Shown here one piece after another: positions 7,883 through 16,071 of a DNA stretch of 35,650 nucleotides. The translations under genes were made by a program, and so were the position numbers. The stretch comes from GCA-003244245 sp032230565 (lineage in GTDB: Bacteria > Actinomycetota > Actinomycetes > Mycobacteriales > Pseudonocardiaceae): assembly GCA_032230565.1 (NCBI GenBank), contig JAVXWL010000244.1, forward strand, positions 1 through 35,650, given 5' to 3'. Numbering within the stretch: position 1 is the first letter of the stretch; each line of letters starts with the position of its first letter. Below the pieces are notes generated by a model. The model did not search any database and was not told the origin of the DNA. It saw nothing but the letters and a program-made list of their open reading frames with translations.

Positions 7883-8086
7883 GTGGGTCTCGGTGACAAG
7901 TTCGGCGAGTTGAAGCAGAAGGCCGAGGAAATGATCAAAAAGCACCCGGACCAGGTCGAGCAGGCCATCGACAAGGCCGAGGCCTACGCCGATAAGCGGA
8001 CCGGCGGCACGCACTCCGAGCTCATCGATAAGGGCGCCGACCAGTTGAAGCGGCGCCTCGACGAGCAGGGTCCGCCACCGCAGTAG
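7883..8086 (+). CDS. MT0933-like small antitoxin-family protein
   Basis: A 67-residue, highly charged helical protein with repeating Lys/Glu/Asp and the pattern DKAEAYADKRTGGTHSELID followed by KGADQLKRRLDEQ. This matches the small Rv0909/MT0933-like antitoxin family (PF14013), in which a helix, a K-T-G-G turn and a second amphipathic helix recur. GTG 7883 is preferred since AGGAG sits six bases upstream; ATG 7865 is an in-frame alternative. No toxin gene is visible beside it, so a real toxin-antitoxin role is doubtful here, and many such proteins stand alone. It converges on the PrsW-like gene. Confidence 0.75.
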   Translation: MGLGDKFGELKQKAEEMIKKHPDQVEQAIDKAEAYADKRTGGTHSELIDKGADQLKRRLDEQGPPPQ

Positions 8087-8116
8087 CAACTTCGCTGCGC
8101 TCGTCGCTGGGTATGC

Positions 8117-8974
8117 TCATCGCCGGCCTACGGGAGGTCGATCGCCTGTCGCTGCGGCATCGCTCTGTCCGGTTGAGGACAGGACGGTGCGGTGGGTTTG
8201 GCGTAGCAACAGGGCGAGACTGATGAAACCGATGATCAGGTAGCCGAACCAGATGCCGACCGCATCCCAGAATGTGTGCAAGATCACGACGAGAACGAAG
8301 GTACCGATCACGGCGGCTAGCCCGCGTGGTCTCCACCGTTGGGTATGGGCCCACCACAGGGCCGCAGCGGCTAGCCCGGTCCAGGCAGCGTGCCCGGCCG
8401 GGCTGAGGACGCCACGCAGCAACAGCAGCCCCTCGGCGTCGGACAGGTTCCCTCCGCTGGCCAGCAGGGTCACGAATCCGTAGCCCAAAGTTTCCAGCAC
8501 AGCAAAGCCCATCCCTACCGCAACTCCGATGAGTAGTCCGTCGGCCGGATTGCGCCGGTACCGGGTGAAGATCAGCATCGCGATCGGCACCAGAAGCTTG
8601 GTGGCTTCTTCGATCAGCCCGATGTCCACCGTCGGCAGGCTGCCCAGCCGTCGCATGGTGTCGAACTCCAGCACGCTGGCGGCCGAGGATCCGAGCACGC
8701 CGCCCAGCAGCGCGCAGCTCAATAGAACGCTCAGCGGCAGGTCATAGGCCGGGTTGCGGCCGTCGATGTAAACCACGAAGGTCACCGGAATCAGCAGGGC
8801 CCCGAGCACGAGCAGCGACGGAACCAATGTTGGATTTCCGGTGATCACCAGGGCCTGCTGGACGGCGATGAACATCCCAATGCCAACCAGTAGCACCGGC
8901 AGCCACGCCCAGCGCCGCGCCCCAGTCCCCCGGGCTCGGCTGCTCGCGCCCATCTCATACCGCTGGGTGGTCAT
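8117..8974 (-). CDS. PrsW-family intramembrane metalloprotease
   Basis: A polytopic membrane protein with about eight membrane segments. PrsW in Bacillus cleaves an anti-sigma factor in the membrane; actinobacterial relatives are mostly uncharacterised. The family's active-site motifs are in place: EEATK (Glu122-Glu123), a conserved Glu161 in GFAVLETLGY, His195 in SPAGHAAW, and His233 in ILHTFWDA. ATG 8974 is chosen for the AAGAAGGTGG ribosome site upstream; the frame extends 14 codons further without support. The C-terminal ~25 residues are hydrophilic. The substrate is unknown; a sigma factor fragment occurs 8 kb away but nothing links the two. Confidence 0.85.
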   Translation of the reverse strand: MTTQRYEMGASSRARGTGARRWAWLPVLLVGIGMFIAVQQALVITGNPTLVPSLLVLGALLIPVTFVVYIDGRNPAYDLPLSVLLSCALLGGVLGSSAASVLEFDTMRRLGSLPTVDIGLIEEATKLLVPIAMLIFTRYRRNPADGLLIGVAVGMGFAVLETLGYGFVTLLASGGNLSDAEGLLLLRGVLSPAGHAAWTGLAAAALWWAHTQRWRPRGLAAVIGTFVLVVILHTFWDAVGIWFGYLIIGFISLALLLRQTHRTVLSSTGQSDAAATGDRPPVGRR

Positions 8975-9122
8975 GACCACCTTCTTCCCCCTTGACCCGC
9001 CGCACGAACCCGACATGCCGACGGTGGGTTACCCAAACAACGACCGCGGGGCCATACCCTGCTCCAGTGAACACTCTGTCCCGGGACTCCGGGTGGCGGT
9101 GCCGGTGACGCGGCGGCACCGA

Positions 9123-10226
9123 ATGATGAGATTTTGGATGACCGCGCTGGGTGTGCTACTCATCGGCGGTTGCACGGGCCAGAGCTCCTCGGCTGGCCAA
9201 AACGTTCCAGCTAGTCAGAATCCAGGGTCCAGCCAGAGCCCGTCAACCCCGAATTCCGCGCCAGCCCCGGACCAAAGCGGGCCACCCGACTGCCGCCGGA
9301 CGGTCACCCGAGCCGACGACGTCCCGGCGGCCCTGAACGCCGTCTCCCCCGGGGCCACGGTGTGCTTCACCGGCCACGACCTCGCCGACACCGACGTGAC
9401 GATGAACCGCCCGGGCTCCGCGAACGCGCCGGTCAGACTCTTCGCCGACGGGGCCACCGTGCGCAGCATCCACGTCTCGGCAGACCACGTCATCGTCGAG
9501 GGTTTCACGGTCGCCGGCGGCGACGGTCTATTCGCCAACGGCACCGACCTGTCCATCCGCCACAACACTGTCGAGGACACCCACCGAAGCGGGATCACGT
9601 GCAATCCGTGCGAGAACTCGATCATCGAGGACAACACGGTGCACCATGTCGACACCGCCGGAATCTGGATCAGCGGCCGCCAGATTGCGGTTCGGCACAA
9701 TACCGTGAGTGGGACAGTGGCCCGCGACAATGGCGACGCCGACGGAATGCGTTTCTTCGGCAACGGTCATCGGATCACCGACAACACCATCACCGACATC
9801 TCCGCGACGGGCTATGCGAACCCGCCGCACCCCGACTGCTTTCAAACATACGACAGCAACGGCCCACCAACCTACGACGTCGTGATCGCGAATAATACCT
9901 GCCGCAACGTCGATGCGCAGTGTCTGATCGCCACCGGCGATAAGAGTGGAAATAACGCCGCCCCGACCAGCGGCCCATCCATCAGTTTCATCGGCAATAC
10001 CTGCGCGTCCAACGGTGCGCAAGCCGTGAACGTGCGCCGCTGGCCCAACGTCGAGCTGCGCGATAACAAAATCTCCGGTCCCAACATCACCCGGGGAATC
10101 ATCATCATCGACGGCTCGAACGGCTGCGTTGTGGTCGGCAACACGAGTGCCGACGGCAAACCTACCGTCGACATCGACAACTCGTCCCGGCAAGGGTCCC
10201 AGGTGGAACACAACAGTCCCAGTTGA
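9123..10226 (+). CDS. Lipoprotein with right-handed parallel beta-helix repeats
   Basis: The 367-residue product begins with a short basic start, a hydrophobic stretch and a lipobox (LLIGGC, Cys17), so it should be anchored to the outer face of the membrane. A Ser/Pro/Gln-rich linker (about 18-55) follows. The rest consists of beta-helix coils with repeated patterns such as IEDNTVHHV, IAVRHNTVSG, ITDNTITDIS and VIANNTCRN, as in NosD/pectate lyase-like PbH1 proteins that bind or cleave polysaccharides. Several Cys pairs (GITCNPCEN, NTCRN, NTCASN) may form disulfides outside the cell. Two tandem ATG codons (9123, 9126) could serve as start; the ribosome site is weak. Substrate unknown. It is followed by an SDR gene 42 bases downstream, possibly cotranscribed. 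Confidence 0.8.
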   Translation: MMRFWMTALGVLLIGGCTGQSSSAGQNVPASQNPGSSQSPSTPNSAPAPDQSGPPDCRRTVTRADDVPAALNAVSPGATVCFTGHDLADTDVTMNRPGSANAPVRLFADGATVRSIHVSADHVIVEGFTVAGGDGLFANGTDLSIRHNTVEDTHRSGITCNPCENSIIEDNTVHHVDTAGIWISGRQIAVRHNTVSGTVARDNGDADGMRFFGNGHRITDNTITDISATGYANPPHPDCFQTYDSNGPPTYDVVIANNTCRNVDAQCLIATGDKSGNNAAPTSGPSISFIGNTCASNGAQAVNVRRWPNVELRDNKISGPNITRGIIIIDGSNGCVVVGNTSADGKPTVDIDNSSRQGSQVEHNSPS

Positions 10227-10268
10227 GGCTCCACGTTCAGCTGATCCCGCACCGGGGAAGTATTGAGC

Positions 10269-11087
10269 ATGGACATTTCTCTGAGCACCCCACACGACTT
10301 TCCCCGCACCGCGATCGTGACCGGATCAGACTCCGGGATCGGTAAGGCTACCGCGGTTGCTCTGGCCGAGAGGGGCTGTGATGTCGGCGTCACCTGGCAC
10401 ACCGACGAGCACGGCGCCCAGGCAACCGCCGAGGAGGTTCGGGCAACCGGCCGGCGCGCGCAGATACGCCATCTGGACCTTACGATCCTCCCAGACGCCG
10501 CGAATGTGATCGACGAACTCGCCGAGCTCCTCGGTGGCGTGGACGTGCTGGTGAACACTGCCGGCACTGGTGCTTCTTCGCCACTGCTCGACATCGACTA
10601 CGCCACCTGGCGCAAGGTGCTCGCAACCGATTTGGACGGCGCTTTCCTATGCCTGCAACGGGCCGCCCGACGGATGGTCGCCGCTGGACGCGGTGGACGA
10701 ATCGTGAACATCACCAGCGTTCACGAGCACCAGCCCCGGGTCGGCGCAGCCGCTTACTGTGCGGCCAAGGGCGGTTTGGGGCTGTTGACCAAGACCGCCG
10801 CGCTGGAGCTGTCCGAGCACAACATCACCGTCAACGCCGTCGCGCCGGGCGAGATCGCCACGCCGATGACCGGCCAGCAGGACATCGACGTCCACCAGCA
10901 GCACCGCCCCGGCGTTCCCCTCGGGCGCCCTGGCGATGCCCGGGAGGTCGCCGCCGTGGTCGCTTTCCTCTGTTCTGCGGCGGCGTCGTATGTCACGGGC
11001 GCGTCCTGGGCGGTCGATGGCGGGATGCTGCAGATGGGCCCGATGGCCGGCTCGCACCTGCAGGGGCAGGACTGGCGCCGGCCATAG
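10269..11087 (+). CDS. Short-chain dehydrogenase/reductase (SDR)
   Basis: A classical SDR oxidoreductase of 272 residues using NAD(P)H. The cofactor motif TGSDSGIG is at residues 18-25, the NTAG motif follows mid-protein, and the catalytic Ser150, Tyr163 and Lys167 (YCAAK) are present, as is the PG motif in VAPGEIATPM. ATG 10269 has GGGGAAG about eight bases upstream, which decides against the TTG at 10263. The closest general types are glucose-1-dehydrogenase-like and 3-oxoacyl-ACP reductase-like enzymes; the substrate cannot be fixed. The C-terminus runs slightly beyond the usual GG-M-L end. It converges on the next gene with four bases between stops. Confidence 0.88.
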   Translation: MDISLSTPHDFPRTAIVTGSDSGIGKATAVALAERGCDVGVTWHTDEHGAQATAEEVRATGRRAQIRHLDLTILPDAANVIDELAELLGGVDVLVNTAGTGASSPLLDIDYATWRKVLATDLDGAFLCLQRAARRMVAAGRGGRIVNITSVHEHQPRVGAAAYCAAKGGLGLLTKTAALELSEHNITVNAVAPGEIATPMTGQQDIDVHQQHRPGVPLGRPGDAREVAAVVAFLCSAAASYVTGASWAVDGGMLQMGPMAGSHLQGQDWRRP

Positions 11088-11091
11088 GCGT

Positions 11092-11946
11092 CTACCGCTC
11101 CAACACCGTCGCCGAGCCGGAGCGCGTCATCTCATCGTTGGTGATCTTGATTTGGCGCAGCGAGTAGCGCCGCAGATCCGCGAGTTGCCGCGGTCCGAGA
11201 CGGTCACAAACCCAGTCCCAGTGCAGCGAGACCCAGTCGCCGGGACCGATCCCATCCACGAACCCACTTCCGTTGACCGCTCGCCTCGCGGTTTCCACGA
11301 CAGGCTCGCCCAACGCGAGTTTCCGTCCGTCCCAAGTGAGCGGTTGGCTTCGCACCAGCACCTGGTCGCCGGTCACGCTATCGACCTTGCCCCACCGGAT
11401 GCGACACCGGTCGAGCACCTCCAGCGCCTGGCGGGCGATACGGTCGTTGCTCAGCAAGCCGACCCATGGATAGACGCTGAACACGTGAAAGCTGTGGTGC
11501 GGTACACCGCCGGCCAGGACACTGTCGGCCACCAGGGTGAACTGACGGCCGGTGCGGCGGCGAAGCCGCTCGTCCATCGAGTTCCCGAGCGCGGTCGTTC
11601 CGACGCGGTCGAGCAGCGGGTTGCCCACCCAGTATGCCTCTACGACTCGGTGATCGAGAGGGTCGGAGATTCCGGCTGCACCCGCGATGAGTTCCAGGTA
11701 GGGCCAGGCCCCATCGAACTGCCGCGCCAATACGGCCAGTCCACGGTCTACGACGCCATTAGCACCATATCCGAGCAGCTCCTGGCTATCTGATGGACCG
11801 CAGTAACCCAGCTCGTTGGGTGCGAAGGCATAGCGCACGAAAAGCAACGCACCCGGAGGTCGGTTGCTGAACTTGTCCTGGTCATCGTGCGCTGAACGCA
11901 CCGCCACCTCCCACGCACGAGCGGTCCGAACCAACCAAGTCTGCAT
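11092..11946 (-). CDS. Conserved actinobacterial protein (DUF6390-like)
   Basis: A 284-residue soluble protein with no signal peptide or membrane segments. The segment ALLFVRYAFAPNELGYCGP near the N-terminus matches my recollection of the DUF6390 family, whose function is unknown; the family name should be treated as provisional. The second half contains HSFHVFSVYPWVGLL and a WVSLHWDWVCDRL motif, rich in Trp and His. The start is uncertain: ATG 11946 is taken, but the first ~30 residues look less conserved and a later GTG is possible. It diverges from the class V aminotransferase, with about 43 bases between the chosen starts, so the two probably share a promoter region. Confidence 0.65.
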   Translation of the reverse strand: MQTWLVRTARAWEVAVRSAHDDQDKFSNRPPGALLFVRYAFAPNELGYCGPSDSQELLGYGANGVVDRGLAVLARQFDGAWPYLELIAGAAGISDPLDHRVVEAYWVGNPLLDRVGTTALGNSMDERLRRRTGRQFTLVADSVLAGGVPHHSFHVFSVYPWVGLLSNDRIARQALEVLDRCRIRWGKVDSVTGDQVLVRSQPLTWDGRKLALGEPVVETARRAVNGSGFVDGIGPGDWVSLHWDWVCDRLGPRQLADLRRYSLRQIKITNDEMTRSGSATVLER

Positions 11947-11989
11947 GGTATCCGTACCCGCGGCAGGGAGAGACCAATAACGTGGGTTC

Positions 11990-13198
11990 GTGGCCTTCGA
12001 CGTGGACCGTGCCCGGCGCGACACCCCCGGGGTAAGCCGGGTGGCGCACCTGAACAACGCTGGGGCGGCGCTACCGCCGTCGCAGGTCACCGAAGCCGTC
12101 ATCGCCCATCTACGTCGGGAGGCCGAGTTCGGCGGGTACGAGGCCGCCGACGCGGCCGCCGAGCGCATTGAGGCGACATACACGGCAATCGCCCGGCTGA
12201 TCGGCTGCGAGGCCGGCGAGGTCGCAATAGTGGAGAACGCGACCCGGGCTTGGGATATGGCCTTCTACGCCATGTCGTTCAAGCCGGGCGAACGAATTCT
12301 CACCGCCCACGCCGAGTACGCCAGCAACGTCATCGCCTTTCTGCAAGTCGCTCGGCGCACCGGCGCGGTCGTGGAAGTCGTCGACGATGACGAGCATGGC
12401 CAGCTCTGCGTCGCCGACCTGCGCCGCCGCGTTAGTAGTGGCGGCGGCGAGGTCAAGCTCATCGCCATGACCCACGTGCCTACCCAGGGTGGGCTGGTCA
12501 ACCCCGCGGAAGAGGTCGGTGCGGTCGCCCGCGAGGCCGGGGTGCCGTTCCTGCTCGATGCCTGCCAGTCAGTGGGCCAGCTTCCTATCGACGTCGAGCG
12601 CATCGGCGCTGACCTGCTCTCCGCGACCGGGCGTAAGTTCCTGCGCGGCCCCCGCGGCACCGGTTTTCTCTACGTGCGCCGCGCGCTTCTCGACCAGCTG
12701 GAGCCGCCCTTCCTCGACATGCACGCCGCAACGTGGACCGCTCCGCAACGTTACGAGATGCGCCCAGACGCGCGGCGCTTTGAGAGCTGGGAAACCAACT
12801 ACGCCAGCAAGATCGGTTTGGGCGTCGCCGTCGACTATGCGCTGTACTGGGGACTCGATGCCATCGAAGCACGCGTCACAACTTTGGCCGAAAGCTTGCG
12901 GGAGCGGCTCGCAGCCCTCGAGGGGGTGCACGTGCACGATCAAGGTCTGCGCCGCTGTGCGATCGTCACGTTCACTGTCGACGGGGTCCCCGCACCGGCG
13001 GTGCAGCGCCACCTTGCTGAGTTGGGGGTGAACACCAGCGTCTCAGCCGCCAGCTCGGCCCGCCTGGATCTGCCACGCCGTGGCCTGTCGGAGCTGGTCC
13101 GCGCCTCGGTGCACTACTACAATACCGACGACGAGCTGGACCGCCTCGTCAGCGCACTGCCGCGACCCACTACACCCGCCTTAGGAAGAGGGAAGTGA
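11990..13198 (+). CDS. Class V aminotransferase (PLP-dependent, cysteine desulfurase/epimerase-like)
   Basis: A fold-type I PLP enzyme of 402 residues. LNNAGAALPP near the N-terminus is the substrate-loop motif of class V enzymes. Asp190 in PFLLDACQSVGQ binds the pyridine nitrogen and Lys216 in SATGRKFLRGPRGTGFLYV is the Schiff-base lysine. No SufS-type catalytic Cys loop is evident, so a role as cysteine desulfurase is unlikely; isopenicillin-N-epimerase-like or other aminotransferase/lyase activity fits better. The GTG start has GGGAGAG about 18 bases upstream, which is rather far; homology supports the start nonetheless. It diverges from the DUF6390-like gene and its 3' end overlaps the convergent small gene by 18 bases. 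Confidence 0.85.
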   Translation: MAFDVDRARRDTPGVSRVAHLNNAGAALPPSQVTEAVIAHLRREAEFGGYEAADAAAERIEATYTAIARLIGCEAGEVAIVENATRAWDMAFYAMSFKPGERILTAHAEYASNVIAFLQVARRTGAVVEVVDDDEHGQLCVADLRRRVSSGGGEVKLIAMTHVPTQGGLVNPAEEVGAVAREAGVPFLLDACQSVGQLPIDVERIGADLLSATGRKFLRGPRGTGFLYVRRALLDQLEPPFLDMHAATWTAPQRYEMRPDARRFESWETNYASKIGLGVAVDYALYWGLDAIEARVTTLAESLRERLAALEGVHVHDQGLRRCAIVTFTVDGVPAPAVQRHLAELGVNTSVSAASSARLDLPRRGLSELVRASVHYYNTDDELDRLVSALPRPTTPALGRGK

Positions 13199-13447
13199 GC
13201 CATCTTCGTCCGGGACCTGCGGCAGCCGCTCGAGGAGCTGCTGGACGGCGACGGGCACGGTGAAACCGGTGGGCCCCACGCTGACACAGGACCAACGGCC
13301 ATCGCTGACCACCGGCACGCCGGCATTGGCCATGCTTTCCACGAGGTCGCCGGCGAGGTAGCTGTAGCGGGCATCCCAGACGCGTTGACGGTCGGTCTGG
13401 TCGAGGGTGTCCCACCATTGATGCGCAAGATCCAGGGAATTGCTCAT
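13181..13447 (-). CDS. Small hypothetical protein, 88 residues
   Basis: I do not recognise a family. The protein has a charged, Trp-rich helical N-terminus (LDLAHQWWDTLDQTDRQRVWDARY) and a C-terminus that looks like a short beta-rich domain (VVSDGRWSCVSVGPTGFTVP). ATG 13447 has GAAAGG about eight bases upstream. The stop overlaps the aminotransferase end by 18 bases in convergent orientation. Codon third positions are GC-rich in this frame, supporting a real gene. Confidence 0.6.
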   Translation of the reverse strand: MSNSLDLAHQWWDTLDQTDRQRVWDARYSYLAGDLVESMANAGVPVVSDGRWSCVSVGPTGFTVPVAVQQLLERLPQVPDEDGSLPSS

Positions 13448-13636
13448 CGCGAATTACCTTTCTGATTTGTGGTCTTGTTCACCGGCACGCCCATAAAGCG
13501 GTGCAGACGGCTATCTGACCGAAACGTCACAAACTCGCGGACGCGCGCATGCTCGATCAGGGCACGGCCGCGTCATTGCACGCCGTTGCCCGGGACCGTA
13601 ATCGGCCGGCTTCAGGGGTTTACTGCTGAGGTGGCC

Positions 13637-14023
13637 CTACCGAGCAAGGAGACCATCGCCGCCGGAGGCGGTGGTGTCGAAAAGCCGTTGCGCGAGTTGA
13701 CGTTGAGTGGCGACGAGTTCCTCGACGACCTGACGCTGCGCCTCGAGCAGCTTCTCGAGCGGGTCGTGCGCGAGCGAGACCATCGTCGCACCCGCGGGCG
13801 AGCTCTGTGCGGTGAATCCGAGCTTGCGGGCCAGATCGGCCCAGACCTGCAGCGATCTCAGTGACGTGTCCTGACCTTGACGCACAAGCTGGACCATCGA
13901 GTCCTGCACCCGTTGGGTAGTCGGGTCCACGGCGACCGGCGCCACGGCAGCCTGCAACGGCCGAGCGTCCCGGTCGTCACGACCGTCGGCGGCCCGTCGG
14001 TGGTCTTTGATCTGAGTGGACAT
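13637..14023 (-). CDS. Hypothetical helical protein, phasin-like
   Basis: A 128-residue, Cys-free, mostly helical protein. The region from about residue 38 (TQRVQDSMVQLVRQGQDTSL) to LEKLLEAQRQVVEELVATQRQLAQRL forms two amphipathic helices with heptad-like spacing. This resembles small actinobacterial phasin-like proteins that coat storage granules or act as coiled coils; the likeness is general, not specific. The first ~30 residues are charged and disordered. It lies 136 bases downstream of surE on the same strand, perhaps with its own promoter. Confidence 0.55.
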   Translation of the reverse strand: MSTQIKDHRRAADGRDDRDARPLQAAVAPVAVDPTTQRVQDSMVQLVRQGQDTSLRSLQVWADLARKLGFTAQSSPAGATMVSLAHDPLEKLLEAQRQVVEELVATQRQLAQRLFDTTASGGDGLLAR

Positions 14024-14159
14024 GCTGTGGCTCCAAGGGTCTCAAGGATGCTGGCTTTGCCGTCCACGTACCACCGTCCTCACCGTCGGCGAAGCGCGCA
14101 ACCGTCGGCACGATAAATCGAGGTAACGATCTGCGTCGACCACCGGGTGCACATGGCAA

Positions 14160-14954
14160 TCAGCCAATGCGGTGAATCGCCGATGCGAGCCACTGCGGGA
14201 TCGCCGGCCCGGATACCTCGGAAACAGATTCCAGCGCGGTCAGGGTCGGATGCCCGGCCGCGAGCAGGGCGCTGTCAGTGCCTGCCGCCGGCGAGGCCCG
14301 CGTCTCGACCTGCGCGAGGTGCAGCTGGTCGTCGTCGACCCGGCCGACGGTGGTCTGCACGGTGCCGAACTCCGCGAGGGCCGCGTAGCGCAACTCGCCC
14401 AGTGCCTCGGGTGGCCGATCTGGGATGTTAAGCGTCAGCACGGTGGCGTGCGGAGCACCGGTCAGCATTTCCAGAACGTCCGGTAGCAGGTGCCCGACGG
14501 TGGCCCAGTGCGGCGCGCCGGAAGGGTGCCAGCCGACGTCGAGCGACACGGCTAGCCCGGGTAAACCGTTCAACCCGGCGGTCAGCGCGGCTCCTACGGT
14601 GCCGGAATGCAGTATCGCGCGGCCGACGTTCGCTCCGTGGTTGACGCCCGCCAGGACCAGCTCCGGTGCCGGGTCCAACCAGCCGCGGACCGCCGCGCGC
14701 ACGATGTATGCCGGCTGGGCATCCACGGCGTAGGCCTCAACGCCGGGCAGACCTGCCAGCTGCCGTCGCTCGATCGGCGTCTGGCGCTGCCGGGTCGTCG
14801 CGATGATTCCGGCGCTGGCCCCGCTGGACTGCCGCGCGGGTGCGGCCACCACGACGTCGAGACCGGCCGCAACAGCTGCGGCAGCCAGCGCAACGAGGCC
14901 CGGCGCATCGATGCCGTCATCGTTGGTCACCAGGGCCTTGCGTCGAGCTAGCAC
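14160..14954 (-). CDS. surE: 5'/3'-nucleotidase SurE
   Basis: SurE dephosphorylates nucleoside 5'- and 3'-monophosphates and is a divalent-metal enzyme. The product (264 residues) starts with VTNDDGIDAPGL, where Asp12-Asp13 are the metal ligands, and has SSGASAGI and GVNHGANVGRAILHSGTVGAA, the conserved Asn/Gly-rich active-site segments. The GTG at 14954 is chosen because GGAG lies five bases upstream and the N-terminal motif begins at once; the open frame upstream belongs to the neighbouring gene's region. It starts 10 bases after the ligase gene stop on the same strand, so they are probably one transcript. Confidence 0.88.
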   Translation of the reverse strand: MLARRKALVTNDDGIDAPGLVALAAAAVAAGLDVVVAAPARQSSGASAGIIATTRQRQTPIERRQLAGLPGVEAYAVDAQPAYIVRAAVRGWLDPAPELVLAGVNHGANVGRAILHSGTVGAALTAGLNGLPGLAVSLDVGWHPSGAPHWATVGHLLPDVLEMLTGAPHATVLTLNIPDRPPEALGELRYAALAEFGTVQTTVGRVDDDQLHLAQVETRASPAAGTDSALLAAGHPTLTALESVSEVSGPAIPQWLASAIHRIG

Positions 14955-14964
14955 ATCAGCTCCA

Positions 14965-16056
14965 TCACCAGGTTGTGCGATCCACGGCGTAGGCGACGAC
15001 GTCGGCCAGCTGTCCGCTGGTGCGGTAGATCCGCCGTTGCCCGTTTGCCCCGTTGCCGCGGTTGAGCACGGTAGCGACCTGATCTTCGACAAGCTCGACG
15101 TCACCGTAGTCGTCCAGCGCCGGGCGGACGTGGTCGACGAGTGCACGGATCACCTGCGCTGCCGGCGCCGGCCGGCCCGTCGGATTGACGAGGTCACCGT
15201 CGAGGCCGGAGCGGGCGGCTCGCCAGGTCGCCAGCCGCAGCAGCTCGGTACGAATTGGCGCCGCGGGAACGCCGGCGCGCCAGGACCGCGCAGCGGTGTC
15301 GACCAGGGCCCTGGCCAAGCCGGCGATCAGCACGGCATCGTCGACGTCGAGGCACACGTCGGCGACGCGCACTTCCACCGTTGGGTGCTGGCGGGACAGC
15401 CGCGCGTCGAAATAGAGCATCCCCAGATCGAGCAGCGTCCGAGTCTCGATCATCGCCTGCGTCGTGACGTGGTAGGTCTCGGCGGAGCCGAAGAGCTCGG
15501 TTGGCCCAGCCGACGGCCAGCGGCCCCAGACCTGCGACCGGAAGCTGGCGTAGCCACTGTCGTGTCCTTGCCAGAACGGCGAGTTGGCGCTCAGGGCGAG
15601 CAGGCAGGGTAGCCATCCGCGGATTCGGTCCAGCACCGCCACCCCCTCCGACTCGGAGTCGATCTCAACGTGCACGTGGCAGCCACAGGTGAGCTGTTCC
15701 TCGGCGATCAGCCCGAATTCATCGGCCATCCGCTGGTAACGAGGCGACGAGCTGATCGACGGTTCGGTCGCAAGCGGCGAGCTGGCCAGTGCGGCGATCC
15801 GGGCACCCTTGCCCTCGGCGGCCTCACTCGCGGCACGCCGCCACCGCCGCACTTCCACGGAGAGGTCGCCCAGCGAGCCGCAGGGCCGGGTGTTCGTCTC
15901 GAGCTGTTGGCGGGCCAGCTCGGAGGTGAGGGCTTGCGTATCCGGTTGTCTGCCGTCGGCCGCATTGTCCAGCACCGCCGCGGCCAACGCCAGCGCCCGG
16001 CCACTGTCCGGGTCGACCAGAAGCAACTCCTCTTCCACCCCTACGCTGCGCGGCAC
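14965..16056 (-). CDS. GCS2/YbdK-type carboxylate-amine ligase
   Basis: A member of the glutamate-cysteine ligase 2 family (PF04107), ATP-dependent enzymes joining a carboxylate (often glutamate) to an amine. The 363-residue product has the N-terminal GVEEELLLVDPDSG, the QLETNT-type segment, CGCHVHVEI (metal- and substrate-binding His/Glu), and ETRTLLDLGMLYFDARLS with PTVEVRVADVCLDVDDAV. In YbdK-like proteins the true substrate is often unknown; a role in mycothiol-era thiol or ergothioneine chemistry is only inference. The GTG start at 16056 has a weak ribosome site; it lies 15 bases after the epimerase stop. Confidence 0.82.
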   Translation of the reverse strand: MPRSVGVEEELLLVDPDSGRALALAAAVLDNAADGRQPDTQALTSELARQQLETNTRPCGSLGDLSVEVRRWRRAASEAAEGKGARIAALASSPLATEPSISSSPRYQRMADEFGLIAEEQLTCGCHVHVEIDSESEGVAVLDRIRGWLPCLLALSANSPFWQGHDSGYASFRSQVWGRWPSAGPTELFGSAETYHVTTQAMIETRTLLDLGMLYFDARLSRQHPTVEVRVADVCLDVDDAVLIAGLARALVDTAARSWRAGVPAAPIRTELLRLATWRAARSGLDGDLVNPTGRPAPAAQVIRALVDHVRPALDDYGDVELVEDQVATVLNRGNGANGQRRIYRTSGQLADVVAYAVDRTTW

Positions 16057-16071
16057 CCCGTGATCATGCCA

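Noticed and set aside
7883..8086. Toxin-antitoxin pair
   Set aside because: The MT0933-like protein has no adjacent toxin gene: the neighbour is a convergent PrsW-like protease.
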